Part shown: in pieces, positions 20,900 to 30,914 of the stretch
How the letters are laid out: every line of letters begins with the position of its first letter
Position numbering within the stretch: the first letter of the stretch is position 1
Assembly: GCF_018080005.1 (NCBI RefSeq)
Contig: NZ_CP073015.1
Location: forward strand, 1,240,001 to 1,304,000
Direction: 5' to 3'
Source of the DNA: Flavobacterium sp. CS20
GTDB lineage: Bacteria; Bacteroidota; Bacteroidia; Flavobacteriales; Flavobacteriaceae
Length of the DNA: 64,000 nt
Made by a program: the position numbers and the translations under genes
The notes under the pieces: model-generated
What the model was told of the DNA's origin: nothing
Databases searched by the model: none
Seen by the model: only the letters and a program-made list of their open reading frames with translations

Positions 20900-22174
20900 A
20901 TGAATTTAAAACAACTTCATCAACTCTATCTCAGTAGCAATGGCATTTGCACAGATACCAGACAAATAAAACCTAAAGAAATTTTTGTTGCATTAAAAGG
21001 TCACAATTTTAATGGGAATAAGTATGCTGATGAAGCACTTAAAAAAGGAGCATTAAAAGCCATAGTCGATGAAGACTTTAAAGATATGACCCATAAAATT
21101 AAAGTTAGCAACTCTTTAAAAACCCTTCAAGATTTGGCCAGTTTTCATAGAGATTTTCTTCAAATTCCTATTATTGGCATAACGGGTAGCAATGGCAAAA
21201 CAACCACCAAAAGACTGATTCATGCTGTATTAGAACAAAAATTTAATGTACAATCAACTGAAGGTAACTTAAACAACCATATCGGTGTGCCTCTAAGCCT
21301 TTTAAAATTAAACGAAAATACTGAAATTGGTATTATAGAAATGGGTGCTAATCATAAAAAAGAAATTGCATTTTTATCTGAAATTGCAAAGCCCGATTTT
21401 GGTTATATCACCAATTTTGGCAAAGCTCATCTCGAAGGTTTTGGCGGTGTAAAAGGTGTGATTAAAGGGAAAAGTGAACTCTACGATTTTTTAAAAAAAC
21501 ATAAAAAATTAGTTTTCGTCAATGCAGATGATAAAAAACAAATGATGAAACTCAGAAATGCAAAAATATATAGTTTTGGCGAAGCTAAACACGCTGACTT
21601 AAATATTTATTTTAAATCGGCTAATCCCTTTGTAGAACTTGAATTTGAAGGTGTTAGTGTTAAATCAAAATTAATTGGCGAATACAACTTCAAAAATATT
21701 GTCATAGCGGTTGGAATTGGCTATTATTTTGATGTGCCAGTTTTAAAAATTAAAAGTGCCATTCAAAATTTTGAAGCCAAAGACAATCGCTCTCAAATTA
21801 AAATCACTTCTTACAACACTCTAATCTCAGACGCTTACAACGCCAACCCTTCAAGTATGGAAGTAGCTCTCAAAAGTTTTGACGCTTACCAATCTGACTA
21901 TAAAGTTGCTATTCTCGGTGATATGTTTGAGTTGGGTAAAAATCAACTCGAAGAACATCAGCATATAGCAAAGCTTGCTACTGATCTCAATATCGACAGA
22001 GTGATATTCTGTGGTGAAATTTTTAACGAAGCATTAGATTCTGATAAATTTGAAGTGTTTAAAAACTTTGATAATTTAAAACAAAATTTACATAAACACC
22101 CCATAAAAAAAGCTCACATTCTTATCAAAGCTTCTCGTGGTATGGCTTTAGAACGCTTACACGATATTTTGTAA
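20900..22174 (+). CDS. murF: UDP-N-acetylmuramoyl-tripeptide--D-alanyl-D-alanine ligase
   Basis: Cytoplasmic Mur ligase adding D-Ala-D-Ala to UDP-MurNAc-tripeptide, the last soluble precursor step of peptidoglycan. The 424-residue length is normal. An N-terminal substrate domain opens with NGICTDTRQIKPKEIFVALKG. The ATP loop GITGSNGKTTTKR lies near residue 95, GIIEMGANHKKEI near 145, and the ISDAYNANPSSM segment of the C-terminal domain near 310. Its position downstream of gldJ is common in flavobacteria. The next gene starts one base after its stop. Confidence 0.96.
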   Translation: MNLKQLHQLYLSSNGICTDTRQIKPKEIFVALKGHNFNGNKYADEALKKGALKAIVDEDFKDMTHKIKVSNSLKTLQDLASFHRDFLQIPIIGITGSNGKTTTKRLIHAVLEQKFNVQSTEGNLNNHIGVPLSLLKLNENTEIGIIEMGANHKKEIAFLSEIAKPDFGYITNFGKAHLEGFGGVKGVIKGKSELYDFLKKHKKLVFVNADDKKQMMKLRNAKIYSFGEAKHADLNIYFKSANPFVELEFEGVSVKSKLIGEYNFKNIVIAVGIGYYFDVPVLKIKSAIQNFEAKDNRSQIKITSYNTLISDAYNANPSSMEVALKSFDAYQSDYKVAILGDMFELGKNQLEEHQHIAKLATDLNIDRVIFCGEIFNEALDSDKFEVFKNFDNLKQNLHKHPIKKAHILIKASRGMALERLHDIL

Positions 22175-22175
22175 A

Positions 22176-23501
22176 ATGGCATCAAAAGTTAGCCTTAAAG
22201 ACATCAATAAAATTGCTATTCCAGCTATCATAGCAGGTATAGCTGAGCCACTTATTTCGCTAACAGATATTGCTATTATAGGTAACGTTGAAAAAAATCC
22301 AGTTGAAGCTCTTGCGACAGTTGGTTTGGTCGGTTCATTTTTAAGTGCTATTATTTGGATTTTAGCTCAAACCAAAACCGCTATCTCTGCCTTGGTTTCT
22401 CAACATCTCGGAGCCAAAAGACTACACGCAGTAAAAACGCTTGTACCGCAAACCATTGCTTTAAATTTTCTGTTGAGTTTATTGATTTACGCCATCACAG
22501 CTCTACTTGCAGAATATATTTTTAAATTATATCAAGCCGATGGTTTAATTCTTAGCTATGCCAAATCTTATTACCGCATCAGGGCTTTAGGCTTTCCTTT
22601 AACCTTGGTCACTTTTGCTATTTTTGGCGTGTTTAGAGGTTTACAAAACACCTCTTGGGCTATGCGTTGTAGCTTAACTGGTGGTGCAGTGAATGTGGTT
22701 TTAACCTATATTTTGGTATATGGTATTGATGGAGTTTTTGAAGGTTTTCATCTCGCTGGTCTTGCTATAGCAAGTTTATTTGCTCAATTAGTTATGCTGA
22801 TTATGGCTTTGTACTATTTTTTTAAAAAGACACCGTTTCATCTTAAGTTGAGTTTTAAAATTAATCCTTTGCTCAAACCTTTAATCAAAATGAGTTTGAA
22901 TTTATTTTTAAGAACTCTTTCATTAAATGTAGCCATTTATGTTGCCAATGCTTATGCCACAGGATACGGCAATAATTATATCGCCGCTCAAAGTATTTTG
23001 ATGAATATTTGGTTGTTTTTCTCCTTCTTTATAGATGGATTTGCTAATGCTGGAAATGCTATTGGCGGTAAATTACTCGGCGAAAAAAACTACAAATCTT
23101 TATGGTATTTAAGCATTGATATTTCAAAATATGCCATTGTCGTTGCGGGTTTTCTGATTTTGATTTGCAGTATTTTATATCAACCTATCGGACTCATATT
23201 CAACAAAGACCAAGAGGTGTTAAGTTTGTTTTATCAAGTGTTTTGGGTGGTTTTGTTGATGCAACTTGTGAATGCTTTAGCCTTTGTTTTTGATGGTATT
23301 TTTAAAGGTCTCGGTGAAGCCAAGTTTTTAAGAAATATTCTAATTATCGCAACATTTTTAGGCTTTATCCCTACTCTACTCATAGCTGATTACTTTGGAC
23401 TAAAACTCTACGCCATCTGGATTGCGTTTTTTGTATGGATGCTTATTAGAAGTTTGACCTTGATTTTTAAATTTAGAATATCATATTTAGACCAAGCTTA
23501 A
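22176..23501 (+). CDS. MATE family efflux transporter
   Basis: A 441-residue integral membrane protein with about 12 predicted transmembrane helices in two MatE repeats. It opens with IAIPAIIAGIAEPLISLTDIAIIGN, the usual first-helix signature, and contains GVFRGLQNTSW near residue 155 and FDGIFKGLGEAKFLRN in the second half. MATE proteins export drugs or metabolites in exchange for Na+ or H+, and the substrate here is unknown. The start is one base beyond murF, so it is likely translated from the same transcript. It resembles the DinF branch, judging by the first helix only. Confidence 0.9.
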   Translation: MASKVSLKDINKIAIPAIIAGIAEPLISLTDIAIIGNVEKNPVEALATVGLVGSFLSAIIWILAQTKTAISALVSQHLGAKRLHAVKTLVPQTIALNFLLSLLIYAITALLAEYIFKLYQADGLILSYAKSYYRIRALGFPLTLVTFAIFGVFRGLQNTSWAMRCSLTGGAVNVVLTYILVYGIDGVFEGFHLAGLAIASLFAQLVMLIMALYYFFKKTPFHLKLSFKINPLLKPLIKMSLNLFLRTLSLNVAIYVANAYATGYGNNYIAAQSILMNIWLFFSFFIDGFANAGNAIGGKLLGEKNYKSLWYLSIDISKYAIVVAGFLILICSILYQPIGLIFNKDQEVLSLFYQVFWVVLLMQLVNALAFVFDGIFKGLGEAKFLRNILIIATFLGFIPTLLIADYFGLKLYAIWIAFFVWMLIRSLTLIFKFRISYLDQA

Positions 23502-23567
23502 CGGATTTATCAACAGTTTAACAAATGCTTATAAGCACTTTCCATAGAATTCTTTTATTTTAGTGAT

Positions 23568-24689
23568 ATGAATTTTAAACTTAAACAAAGCGGTTACAGA
23601 TTTGAAGCATACAAGGATGAAGATGTATCGATATTTGAAAAATTATTCGATATTTTTAAAGAACTCATCACTTACACTTCTGGTGATTTTGATGAAGCCA
23701 TTGATTGGCTCAAAGCCTTAGACAAAGAATATAATCTCACAACCGATGATTACACCATAGATGATTTTATAGAAGATTTAAAGAAAAAAGGTTACATCAA
23801 AGAAGAAATAAAACCCAATGGTGGAAATAAAATTTCTATAACTGACAAAACAGAACAAGCTATTAGAAAAAGAGCACTCGAACAAATATTTGGTAAACTT
23901 AAAAAAAGTGCTTCGGGTCAACATCAAACTCACATCAAAGGTCTTCACGGAGAACCTTCAGGCGATTTGAGAGCTTACGAATTTGGTGATGCTTTAGATA
24001 GAATTTCACTTACAGAAAGTTTTAAAAACGCACAATCCAGACAAGGATTGTCAAACTTCAATCTCACTGAAGAAGATTTGGTGGTTCAAGATAGCTATCA
24101 CCGCACACAAATGAGTACAGTTTTGATGATAGACATCAGCCACAGTATGATTTTATATGGTGAAGATCGCATTACTCCTGCCAAAAAAGTGGCTATGGCA
24201 CTCGCAGAACTAATCACCACAAGATATCCAAAAGATTCTTTGGACATCATTGTTTTTGGGAATGATGCGTACTATATAAAAATAAAAGATTTACCTTATC
24301 TCAATGTTGGTCCTTATCACACCAACACTGTAGCTGGACTTCAACTGTCAATGGATTTGCTCAGACGCAAACGCCAAGCCAACAAACAAATCTTTATGAT
24401 TACCGATGGTAAGCCCAGTTGCTTAAAAATGGCCGATGGCACCTATTATAAAAACAGTGCTGGTCTTGACCCATTTATTACAGGAAAATGCTATAATATG
24501 GCGACTCAAGCCAGAAAACTCAATATCCCAATCACCACCTTTATGATTACTTCTGACCCTTATTTACAACAATTTGTCGATCAGTTTACAAAATCAAATA
24601 AAGGTAAAGCTTTCTATTCTGGACTTAAAGGTTTGGGTGAATTGGTTTTTAGAGATTACGAACAAAATAGAAATAAACGAACACAATAA
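23568..24689 (+). CDS. vWA domain protein, partner of AAA+ ATPase
   Basis: 373 residues. An N-terminal helical region (about 1-120) is followed by a von Willebrand A domain (about 180-360) with an intact MIDAS motif DISHS (Asp189, Ser191, Ser193), a threonine-bearing loop in PYHTNTVAG and the ITDGKPS segment. There is no signal peptide or membrane segment, so it is cytoplasmic. The AAA+ gene begins one base after its stop. vWA/AAA+ pairs act as chaperone-like machines (MoxR/vWA, or chelatase BchD/BchI-like). The specific target is unknown and no cofactor or dehydrogenase genes lie nearby. Confidence 0.8.
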   Translation: MNFKLKQSGYRFEAYKDEDVSIFEKLFDIFKELITYTSGDFDEAIDWLKALDKEYNLTTDDYTIDDFIEDLKKKGYIKEEIKPNGGNKISITDKTEQAIRKRALEQIFGKLKKSASGQHQTHIKGLHGEPSGDLRAYEFGDALDRISLTESFKNAQSRQGLSNFNLTEEDLVVQDSYHRTQMSTVLMIDISHSMILYGEDRITPAKKVAMALAELITTRYPKDSLDIIVFGNDAYYIKIKDLPYLNVGPYHTNTVAGLQLSMDLLRRKRQANKQIFMITDGKPSCLKMADGTYYKNSAGLDPFITGKCYNMATQARKLNIPITTFMITSDPYLQQFVDQFTKSNKGKAFYSGLKGLGELVFRDYEQNRNKRTQ

Positions 24690-24690
24690 T

Positions 24691-26151
24691 ATGAATATAC
24701 AAAATATCAAAACCTTAGGTGAACTTAAATCTAAAGGCTACAAATCTCAATCTGTAAAAGATGAATTGAGAAATAACTTAATCAAAAATATAAAAAATAA
24801 TGTCAATAGTTTTGAAGGCATAATTGGTTATGAAAACACTGTAATTCCACAAGTTGAACGTGCCATATTATCAAAACACAATATCAATCTTTTAGGGTTA
24901 CGAGGTCAAGCCAAAACTATGATTGCTCGTAAATTGATCGGTTTATTAGATGAGTTTATTCCAGTTGTTAAAGGTTCAGAAATCAACGATGATCCATTAC
25001 AGCCAATCTCAAGATATGCACAAGAAATTATTGAAAAACACAAAGATGATACTCCAATTGAATGGCTTCATCGCAAGGATAGGTTTTCTGAAAAATTGAC
25101 CACACCAGATGTTAGCGTAGCCGACTTAATTGGCGATATTGACCCTATCAAAGCAGCTAACCTAAAACTGAGCTACGCTGACGACCGCGTGATTCACTTT
25201 GGAATGATACCACGTGCAAACCGTTGTATATTTGTCATCAATGAATTACCAGATTTACAAGCCAGAATTCAAGTGGCTTTATTTAATATTTTGCAAGAAG
25301 GCGATTTGCAAATCAGAGGGTTTAAGTTTAGGTTTCCGATGGAAATTCAATTTGTATTTACAGCCAATCCAGAAGATTATACCAATAGAGGCAGTATTGT
25401 CACACCATTAAAAGATAGAATTGGTTCGCAAATATTGACCCATTATCCTAAAAATATTGAGATAGCCAAAGATATTACCCAACAGGAAATCAACATTTCA
25501 GAAAATCAAAATCACATTCATGTTTCTGAAATTGCAAAATTATTATTAGAACAAATCAGTTTTGAGGCTAGAAAAAGTGAATATATAGATGTCAAAAGTG
25601 GTATCAGTGCAAGATTGAGCATCAGTGCTTACGAAAATCTGGTCAGCACAGCCGAAAGACGAGCTATGATTAACGATGAAAAAGAAACTCACATCAGACT
25701 TGCTGATTTTAATGGTATTTTACCAGCCATAACAGGTAAAGTAGAATTGCTCTATGAAGGCGAGCAAGAAGGCGTAGAATATGTTGCTCAAGGTTTAATT
25801 GACACCGCTATATTACGCCTTTATAATGTGTATTTTCCTGAAATTAAAAAGCTTGAAAAAGACGAAGACAAAAAACCATACCAAGATATTATTAAGTGGT
25901 TTACCGAAAATGAAGGTTTAGAAATTTTAGACGATAGCCCTGATAGCTTGTATCAAGAGAAATTATCAAAAGTAAAACCATTAAAGCTCTTTGTTCAAAA
26001 ATATATTAAAAATCTACAAGACTCTGATTTATATTTTTATATGGAAATGGTATTATGGGCTTTAACCATTCACAAAAAATTAAGCAAGCATCGTTTTGAC
26101 CAAGGCAATCAATTTGAAGATTTGTTTGGAGATTTTATAAAAGGGATATAA
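24691..26151 (+). CDS. MoxR/magnesium-chelatase-like AAA+ ATPase
   Basis: 486 residues from the ATG at 24691, chosen because it follows the vWA stop. An in-frame ATG at 24574 lies inside the vWA gene. It has a Walker A-like loop GLRGQAKT near residue 70, Walker B CIFVINELPDL near 180 and sensor 1 TANPEDYTNRG near 227, in the order of the chelatase/MoxR clade. The insert at about 95-150 (QPISRYAQEIIEK) distinguishes it from compact MoxR proteins. It probably drives conformational remodelling together with the preceding vWA protein. It ends in a convergent arrangement with infB, with a large palindrome between them. Confidence 0.82.
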   Translation: MNIQNIKTLGELKSKGYKSQSVKDELRNNLIKNIKNNVNSFEGIIGYENTVIPQVERAILSKHNINLLGLRGQAKTMIARKLIGLLDEFIPVVKGSEINDDPLQPISRYAQEIIEKHKDDTPIEWLHRKDRFSEKLTTPDVSVADLIGDIDPIKAANLKLSYADDRVIHFGMIPRANRCIFVINELPDLQARIQVALFNILQEGDLQIRGFKFRFPMEIQFVFTANPEDYTNRGSIVTPLKDRIGSQILTHYPKNIEIAKDITQQEINISENQNHIHVSEIAKLLLEQISFEARKSEYIDVKSGISARLSISAYENLVSTAERRAMINDEKETHIRLADFNGILPAITGKVELLYEGEQEGVEYVAQGLIDTAILRLYNVYFPEIKKLEKDEDKKPYQDIIKWFTENEGLEILDDSPDSLYQEKLSKVKPLKLFVQKYIKNLQDSDLYFYMEMVLWALTIHKKLSKHRFDQGNQFEDLFGDFIKGI

Positions 26152-26201
26152 AGCAAAAAACAATCTCAAAATTCCAATAATTGCCGAACCCTAAATAATT
26201 T

Positions 26202-26236
26202 TAGACCTCACAGGTTTTAGAAACCTGTGAGGTCTA
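26202..26236. repeat. Perfect 16-bp-stem palindrome between convergent genes
   Basis: The left arm (26202-26217, GACCTCACAGGTTT core) and right arm (26221-26236) are perfectly complementary around a 3-nt loop. It lies between the AAA+ gene and infB, whose 3' ends face each other, so it can act as a bidirectional terminator or mRNA end protector. The lack of a T-run argues for a REP-like element rather than a simple terminator. A second imperfect hairpin (ATTTCAGA / TCTGAAAT) follows within 50 bp. Confidence 0.7.
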
Positions 26237-26300
26237 TTAAATATTGTCAATCAGAACTCATTTCAGATTCTGATGGGTTCTGAAATAGTATAATTCTATT

Positions 26301-29006
26301 TTAAAGCGTTTTCTTAACCTCTACTTCCTGAAAAGCTTCAATGATATCGCCTATTTTGATATCGTTATAATTTTTGATTTGCATACCGCAATCGTAACCT
26401 TTAGAAACTTCTCTAACATCATCTTTAAAACGTTTTAAAGTTGCCAATTCACCTGTGTGAATCACAATGCCATCTCGAATAAGTCTGATGTTAGATTTTC
26501 TATATACTTTACCAGAAGTTACCATACAACCTGCAATGGTTCCGACTTTAGAAATCTTGAAGGTTTCTCTGATTTCTGCAGTACCAGTAACTTCTTCTTT
26601 GAGTTCAGGTGAGAGCATGCCTTCCATAGCATCTTTAATATCATTTATAGCATCATAAATAATAGAATAGGTTCTGATGTCTATTTCTTCTTTATCAGCA
26701 AGATTGCCCGCTGAACCCGCTGGTCTGACATTAAAGCCAATGATAACCGCATCAGATGCAGAAGCGAGCAAGACGTCACTTTCGGTAATGGCTCCAACGC
26801 CTTTATGGATAATATTGACTTGAATTTCGTCTGTAGATAATTTTTGTAAACTATCAGACAAGGCTTCAACAGAACCATCTACATCCGCTTTTAGGATAAC
26901 ATTGAGTTCTTGGAAATCGCCAAGAGCTATTCTTCGACCAATTTCATCAAGGGTGATGTGTTTTTGAGTTCTTACACTTTGTTCTCGTAAAAGTTGAGTT
27001 CGTTTTGAGGCAATTTCTTTAGCTTCTCTTTCATCTTCCATTACTTTAAAAGTGTCGCCTGCTTGTGGAGCACCATCTAAACCAAGTACAGAAACCGGTG
27101 TAGAAGGTCCAGCTTCTTTAACTTTGTTGCCACGCTCGTCTTGCATAGCTTTAATTTTACCAGAAGTTGTTCCAGCTAAAATATAATCTCCTACTTTTAA
27201 AGTTCCTGTTTGCACCAAAACCGTAGAGACATAACCTCTACCTTTATCAAGGAAAGCTTCAACAACAGTACCTTGAGCTAGTCTATTAGGATTAGCTTTT
27301 AGGTCAAGTAACTCGGCTTCAAGAAGTACTTTTTCGAGTAAATCTTCAACGCCATCACCTGCTTTAGCAGAAATATCATGAGATTGAATGCTTCCACCCC
27401 AATCTTCAACCAATAAATTCATATTGGCGAGAGATTCTTTAATTTTTTCTGGATTTGCTGTCGGTAAATCTACTTTGTTTATAGCAAAAATAATTGGCAC
27501 TCCCATGACTTGAGCATGTGAAATAGCTTCTTTAGTTTGTGGCATCACATCGTCATCTCTTGCTATTACGATAATAGCAATATCGGTTACTTTAGCACCT
27601 CTTGCACGCATAGCGGTAAATGCTTCGTGACCAGGTGTGTCTAAAAATGTGATTTTTTGTTTAGAATTAAGCTCAACACTATAAGCTCCAATATGTTGAG
27701 TGATTCCACCACTTTCACCAGCAATTACATTTTCTTCTCTAATATGATCTAACAAAGAAGTTTTACCGTGGTCAACATGTCCCATAACTGTAACGATAGG
27801 TGCTCTTGGCTCAAGGTCTTCTTCTTTATCGACTTGTTCGGGTTCTATATTGTTATCTTCTTCACTATCTACAAATTCTACATCATAGCCAAATTCTTCT
27901 GCTACAATGGTGAGTGTTTCAGCATCAAGACGTTGATTCATCGTTACCATCATACCGAGAGACATACAAGCAGAGATAATTTCGGTTACCGAAACGCCCA
28001 TCATAGTTGCGACTTCATTTACGGTAACAAATTCAGTAACTTTGAGTATTTTGCTGTCTTTTTCTTGCTGATCGAGTTCGTGTTGTGATTTTTGACGATG
28101 CTGTTCTCTTTTTTCTTTTCTGTATTTTGCACCGCCTTTTCCTTTCTTGGATTTGCCTTGAAGTTTTTCTAAAGTTTCTTTTATTTGCTTTTGTACTTCT
28201 TCCTCTGTAGGTTCTTCTTTAGTAACGCGTTTAGGTCTATTTCCTTTAGAGCTTTTGCGTTTGTCAAAATTTGGTTTATTGTCACTTTTGGTAATTCTGC
28301 GTCTTCTTCGTTTCTTAGAATTATCAGAAGCTTTTTTGTTGTCTTTTTTCTTAGGCTTTTCTTTAAATTTATCAAGATCAATTTTTTCGCCTGTTACATT
28401 TAAGCCTTTAAGTTTAGTGTATTTAGTCTCAAGTTTTTCTATTTTCAGCTCTTCGTTATCAGAAGTTTTATCTGGTTTGGCCTGTGTTGGTTTCTGACTT
28501 TCTTTTGAATCTTTCTTGTTTTCAGCAGATTTCTTATCGTCTGCCGTTGCACTTTTTTTAGGCTTAGGTTTATCCTTGTCCAAATCAATTTTACCTACTG
28601 TTTTAGGACCAGAAAGTTTAGCTCTTCTTAATCTTTCTTGGTCTTTTTCTTTTTGTTCTGCGACTTTTTGTTCTTCTAACGCTTTTTGCTCTTTTTCACG
28701 TTGTTCTTTTTCAAGCTGTTCTTTTTCTTCTTTTTCTTTTTTTCGCTGAAGTTCTTTTTCACGGGCTAAACGAAGCATTTCTTTTTCTTTTTTCAGCTCT
28801 TCGCTGACTTCTTTGGATTCTACTCGTTTAGATTTATCCGTTTCAAATTCTTCATATAAGACGTTATATATTTCATCAGATATTTTGGTAGTAGGTCTTG
28901 CATCAATTTCATAACCTTTTGATTTTAAGAAATCTACAACCCTATCTAAAGAAACATTAAATTCTCTTAATACTTTATTTAATCTAATTTTTTTGACTTC
29001 AGCCAT
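26301..29006 (-). CDS. infB: Translation initiation factor IF-2
   Basis: GTPase that brings fMet-tRNA to the 30S subunit and promotes subunit joining. The protein has 901 residues: an N-terminal IF2_N domain (about 1-55), a very long Lys/Glu-rich segment (about 55-310), a second IF2_N (about 325-375), the G domain with GHVDHGKT at 409-416, DTPGHEAFT and NKVD, and then domains II-IV. The charged linker explains several meaningless antisense ORFs. It is the last gene of rimP-nusA-infB, 58 bp after nusA. Confidence 0.97.
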   Translation of the reverse strand: MAEVKKIRLNKVLREFNVSLDRVVDFLKSKGYEIDARPTTKISDEIYNVLYEEFETDKSKRVESKEVSEELKKEKEMLRLAREKELQRKKEKEEKEQLEKEQREKEQKALEEQKVAEQKEKDQERLRRAKLSGPKTVGKIDLDKDKPKPKKSATADDKKSAENKKDSKESQKPTQAKPDKTSDNEELKIEKLETKYTKLKGLNVTGEKIDLDKFKEKPKKKDNKKASDNSKKRRRRRITKSDNKPNFDKRKSSKGNRPKRVTKEEPTEEEVQKQIKETLEKLQGKSKKGKGGAKYRKEKREQHRQKSQHELDQQEKDSKILKVTEFVTVNEVATMMGVSVTEIISACMSLGMMVTMNQRLDAETLTIVAEEFGYDVEFVDSEEDNNIEPEQVDKEEDLEPRAPIVTVMGHVDHGKTSLLDHIREENVIAGESGGITQHIGAYSVELNSKQKITFLDTPGHEAFTAMRARGAKVTDIAIIVIARDDDVMPQTKEAISHAQVMGVPIIFAINKVDLPTANPEKIKESLANMNLLVEDWGGSIQSHDISAKAGDGVEDLLEKVLLEAELLDLKANPNRLAQGTVVEAFLDKGRGYVSTVLVQTGTLKVGDYILAGTTSGKIKAMQDERGNKVKEAGPSTPVSVLGLDGAPQAGDTFKVMEDEREAKEIASKRTQLLREQSVRTQKHITLDEIGRRIALGDFQELNVILKADVDGSVEALSDSLQKLSTDEIQVNIIHKGVGAITESDVLLASASDAVIIGFNVRPAGSAGNLADKEEIDIRTYSIIYDAINDIKDAMEGMLSPELKEEVTGTAEIRETFKISKVGTIAGCMVTSGKVYRKSNIRLIRDGIVIHTGELATLKRFKDDVREVSKGYDCGMQIKNYNDIKIGDIIEAFQEVEVKKTL

Positions 29007-29064
29007 AAATGAGTTTACTAAATTCTTTTGTCTTGTCTATTATACAAAGATTAATTTAAAATAC

Positions 29065-30300
29065 TTAATCTTCAAACTCTTCTTTTAATATTTTTACTAC
29101 ATTAGAAACAGTTTCTTCTTCTAAGTCTGTTCGTCTAACTAAATCCTCAACAGATTGTTCTAAAATGCTTTTTGCTGTATCTAATCCTATTTTTATGAAT
29201 TCTTGAATGACCCAATCTTCAATTTCATCAGAAAATTCAGTCAATTCCACATCTTCATCTTCTACGCCGTCTCTAAAAACTTCAATTTCATATCCAGTCA
29301 ATCGTACTGCTAATCTGATATTGTGTCCACCACGACCAATAGCTTTAGAAACTTCTTCTGGTTTTAAGGTAACTTCTGCTATTTTTTTATCTTCATCAAT
29401 CTTAACGTTCATGACTTTTGCAGGGCTTAATGCTCGAGTTATATACAAATGAATATTGTCTGTATAATTAATAACGTCAATATTTTCGTTGCCAAGTTCT
29501 CTCACAATACCGTGTATTCTTGAGCCTTTCATGCCAACACAAGCACCAACGGGATCTATTCTATCATCATAGGTATCTACGGCAACCTTGGCTTTTTCAC
29601 CAGGAATTCTAACGGCGGCTTTTACTGTAATTAGACCGTCAAAAACTTCTGGAATTTCTTGTTCAAAAAGTTTTTCTAAGAACTTAGGAGATGTTCTTGA
29701 TAGCACAATAATGGGTTTATTCCCTTTGAGTTCAACTTTTTCAATCACGCCTCTAACGCTATCTCCTTTTCTGTAAAAATCAGAAGGGATTTGGTGTTCT
29801 TTAGGAATAATTAGTTCATTGCCATCATCGTCAAGAAGGATAACCATATTTCTTCTCACGTGATGCACTTCTGCGGTATAAATTTCACCGATAAGGTCTT
29901 CAAAATATTTAAAGGTATTGGTGCTATCGTGTTCGTGAATTTTGGAAATCAAATTTTGTCTTAATGCCAATATAGCACGTCGTCCTAAATGGGCTAATTT
30001 AACTTCTTCAGAAACATCTTCTCCAACTTCAAAGTCGGGTTCTATTTTTCGAGCATCTGAAAGTGATATTTCTTGATTTTCATTTTCTACTTCACCGTCG
30101 TTAACAACAATTCTGTTTCTCCATATTTCTAAATCACCTTTGTCTGGGTTTATAATAATGTCAAAGTTGTCATCTTCACCGTATTTTCTTTTTAGTGCAT
30201 TTCTAAATACATCTTCAAGAATGCCCATTAAGGTAACACGGTCGATTAATTTATCATCTTTAAATTCTGAAAACGAATTGATTAAATCAATATTTTCCAT
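29065..30300 (-). CDS. nusA: Transcription termination/antitermination factor NusA
   Basis: 411-residue RNA polymerase-associated factor. It has an N-terminal polymerase-binding domain (about 1-130), an S1 domain (about 135-205, with GEIYTAEVHHVRRNMVILL) and two KH domains (about 210-350, with VGACVGMKGSRI and AIGRGGHNIRLAV). A short acidic C-terminus (ILEEEFED-like) follows, without the two AR repeats of E. coli NusA, which is usual outside gammaproteobacteria. The ATG lies one base after the rimP stop, so the two genes are translationally linked. Confidence 0.96.
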   Translation of the reverse strand: MENIDLINSFSEFKDDKLIDRVTLMGILEDVFRNALKRKYGEDDNFDIIINPDKGDLEIWRNRIVVNDGEVENENQEISLSDARKIEPDFEVGEDVSEEVKLAHLGRRAILALRQNLISKIHEHDSTNTFKYFEDLIGEIYTAEVHHVRRNMVILLDDDGNELIIPKEHQIPSDFYRKGDSVRGVIEKVELKGNKPIIVLSRTSPKFLEKLFEQEIPEVFDGLITVKAAVRIPGEKAKVAVDTYDDRIDPVGACVGMKGSRIHGIVRELGNENIDVINYTDNIHLYITRALSPAKVMNVKIDEDKKIAEVTLKPEEVSKAIGRGGHNIRLAVRLTGYEIEVFRDGVEDEDVELTEFSDEIEDWVIQEFIKIGLDTAKSILEQSVEDLVRRTDLEEETVSNVVKILKEEFED

Positions 30301-30301
30301 C

Positions 30302-30775
30302 TTAATTTTTATTAAACATTAATTTGATACTGGCTTCTTTTATGGTTTCAAAAGGAAAAGTTTTGTCGTGTTCTACGGTTATTTTGCCTTTGCCTTTTGT
30401 TTTTTTCTCTCTTGATTTCCAAGTGAGTCTGATTTCATTGTCATTGACTTCGACTAACTTGCCTTCAATTTTTTCTGTGTCGGTTTTCAATTTCAATTTT
30501 CTACCGATGTGTTTTTTGTATTGTCTTTTGTCCACCAAAGGTTCATCAGCACCAGGCGATTGAACTTTGATAGAAAAGTCATACAAGTCTCTATCGAGAG
30601 CGACTTCTATTTTTCTGCTTACTGAAATACAATCTGAAACATTTACAAGTTCATCTCCATCTATGGTTAAATTGATATCTAAACCGTCAGAGATATGCTT
30701 ATTGACTAAAAATAAATCTGTTCTTTCTTCAAAAATTGCTGAAATCGCCTGTTCTATGATATCCTTTGCTTGCAT
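30302..30775 (-). CDS. rimP: Ribosome maturation factor RimP
   Basis: 157-residue factor for 30S subunit maturation. The N-terminal alpha/beta domain contains GLDINLTIDGDELVNVSDC and YDFSIKVQSPGADEPL (the PGxxxPL motif). An SH3-like C-terminal domain (about 90-150) follows. It leads the conserved rimP-nusA-infB operon. A 10-bp-stem palindrome sits just upstream of its start. Confidence 0.94.
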   Translation of the reverse strand: MQAKDIIEQAISAIFEERTDLFLVNKHISDGLDINLTIDGDELVNVSDCISVSRKIEVALDRDLYDFSIKVQSPGADEPLVDKRQYKKHIGRKLKLKTDTEKIEGKLVEVNDNEIRLTWKSREKKTKGKGKITVEHDKTFPFETIKEASIKLMFNKN

Positions 30776-30787
30776 AAATTTATAAAA

Positions 30788-30810
30788 AGAGGGGACAAAA
30801 TGTCCCCTCT
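30788..30810. repeat. GC-rich perfect palindrome upstream of rimP
   Basis: AGAGGGGACA and TGTCCCCTCT form a perfect 10-bp stem with a 3-nt loop. It is far richer in GC than its surroundings. It lies between the divergent starts of rimP and the universal stress protein gene, in the 5' leader of at least one of them. It could be a REP-like repeat, an operator or an attenuator-like stem. There is no evidence for a ligand. Confidence 0.6.
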
Positions 30811-30914
30811 ACCCTTAATCTTTTGCAAATATACAATTAAATTACAATTTGAAAAAACTTTTATGTTTCAGATATTTTTTTGTAGTTTTATTAACAATTT
30901 TTAAACTTAATCTT

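Noticed and set aside
24574..24690. Upstream in-frame start for the AAA+ gene
   Set aside because: It lies within the vWA coding sequence; the ATG at 24691 directly follows the vWA stop and gives a normal N-terminus.
28181..28749. Several antisense ORFs over infB
   Set aside because: They mirror the Lys/Glu-rich linker of IF-2, which yields hydrophobic Phe/Ser-rich antisense translations without start signals.
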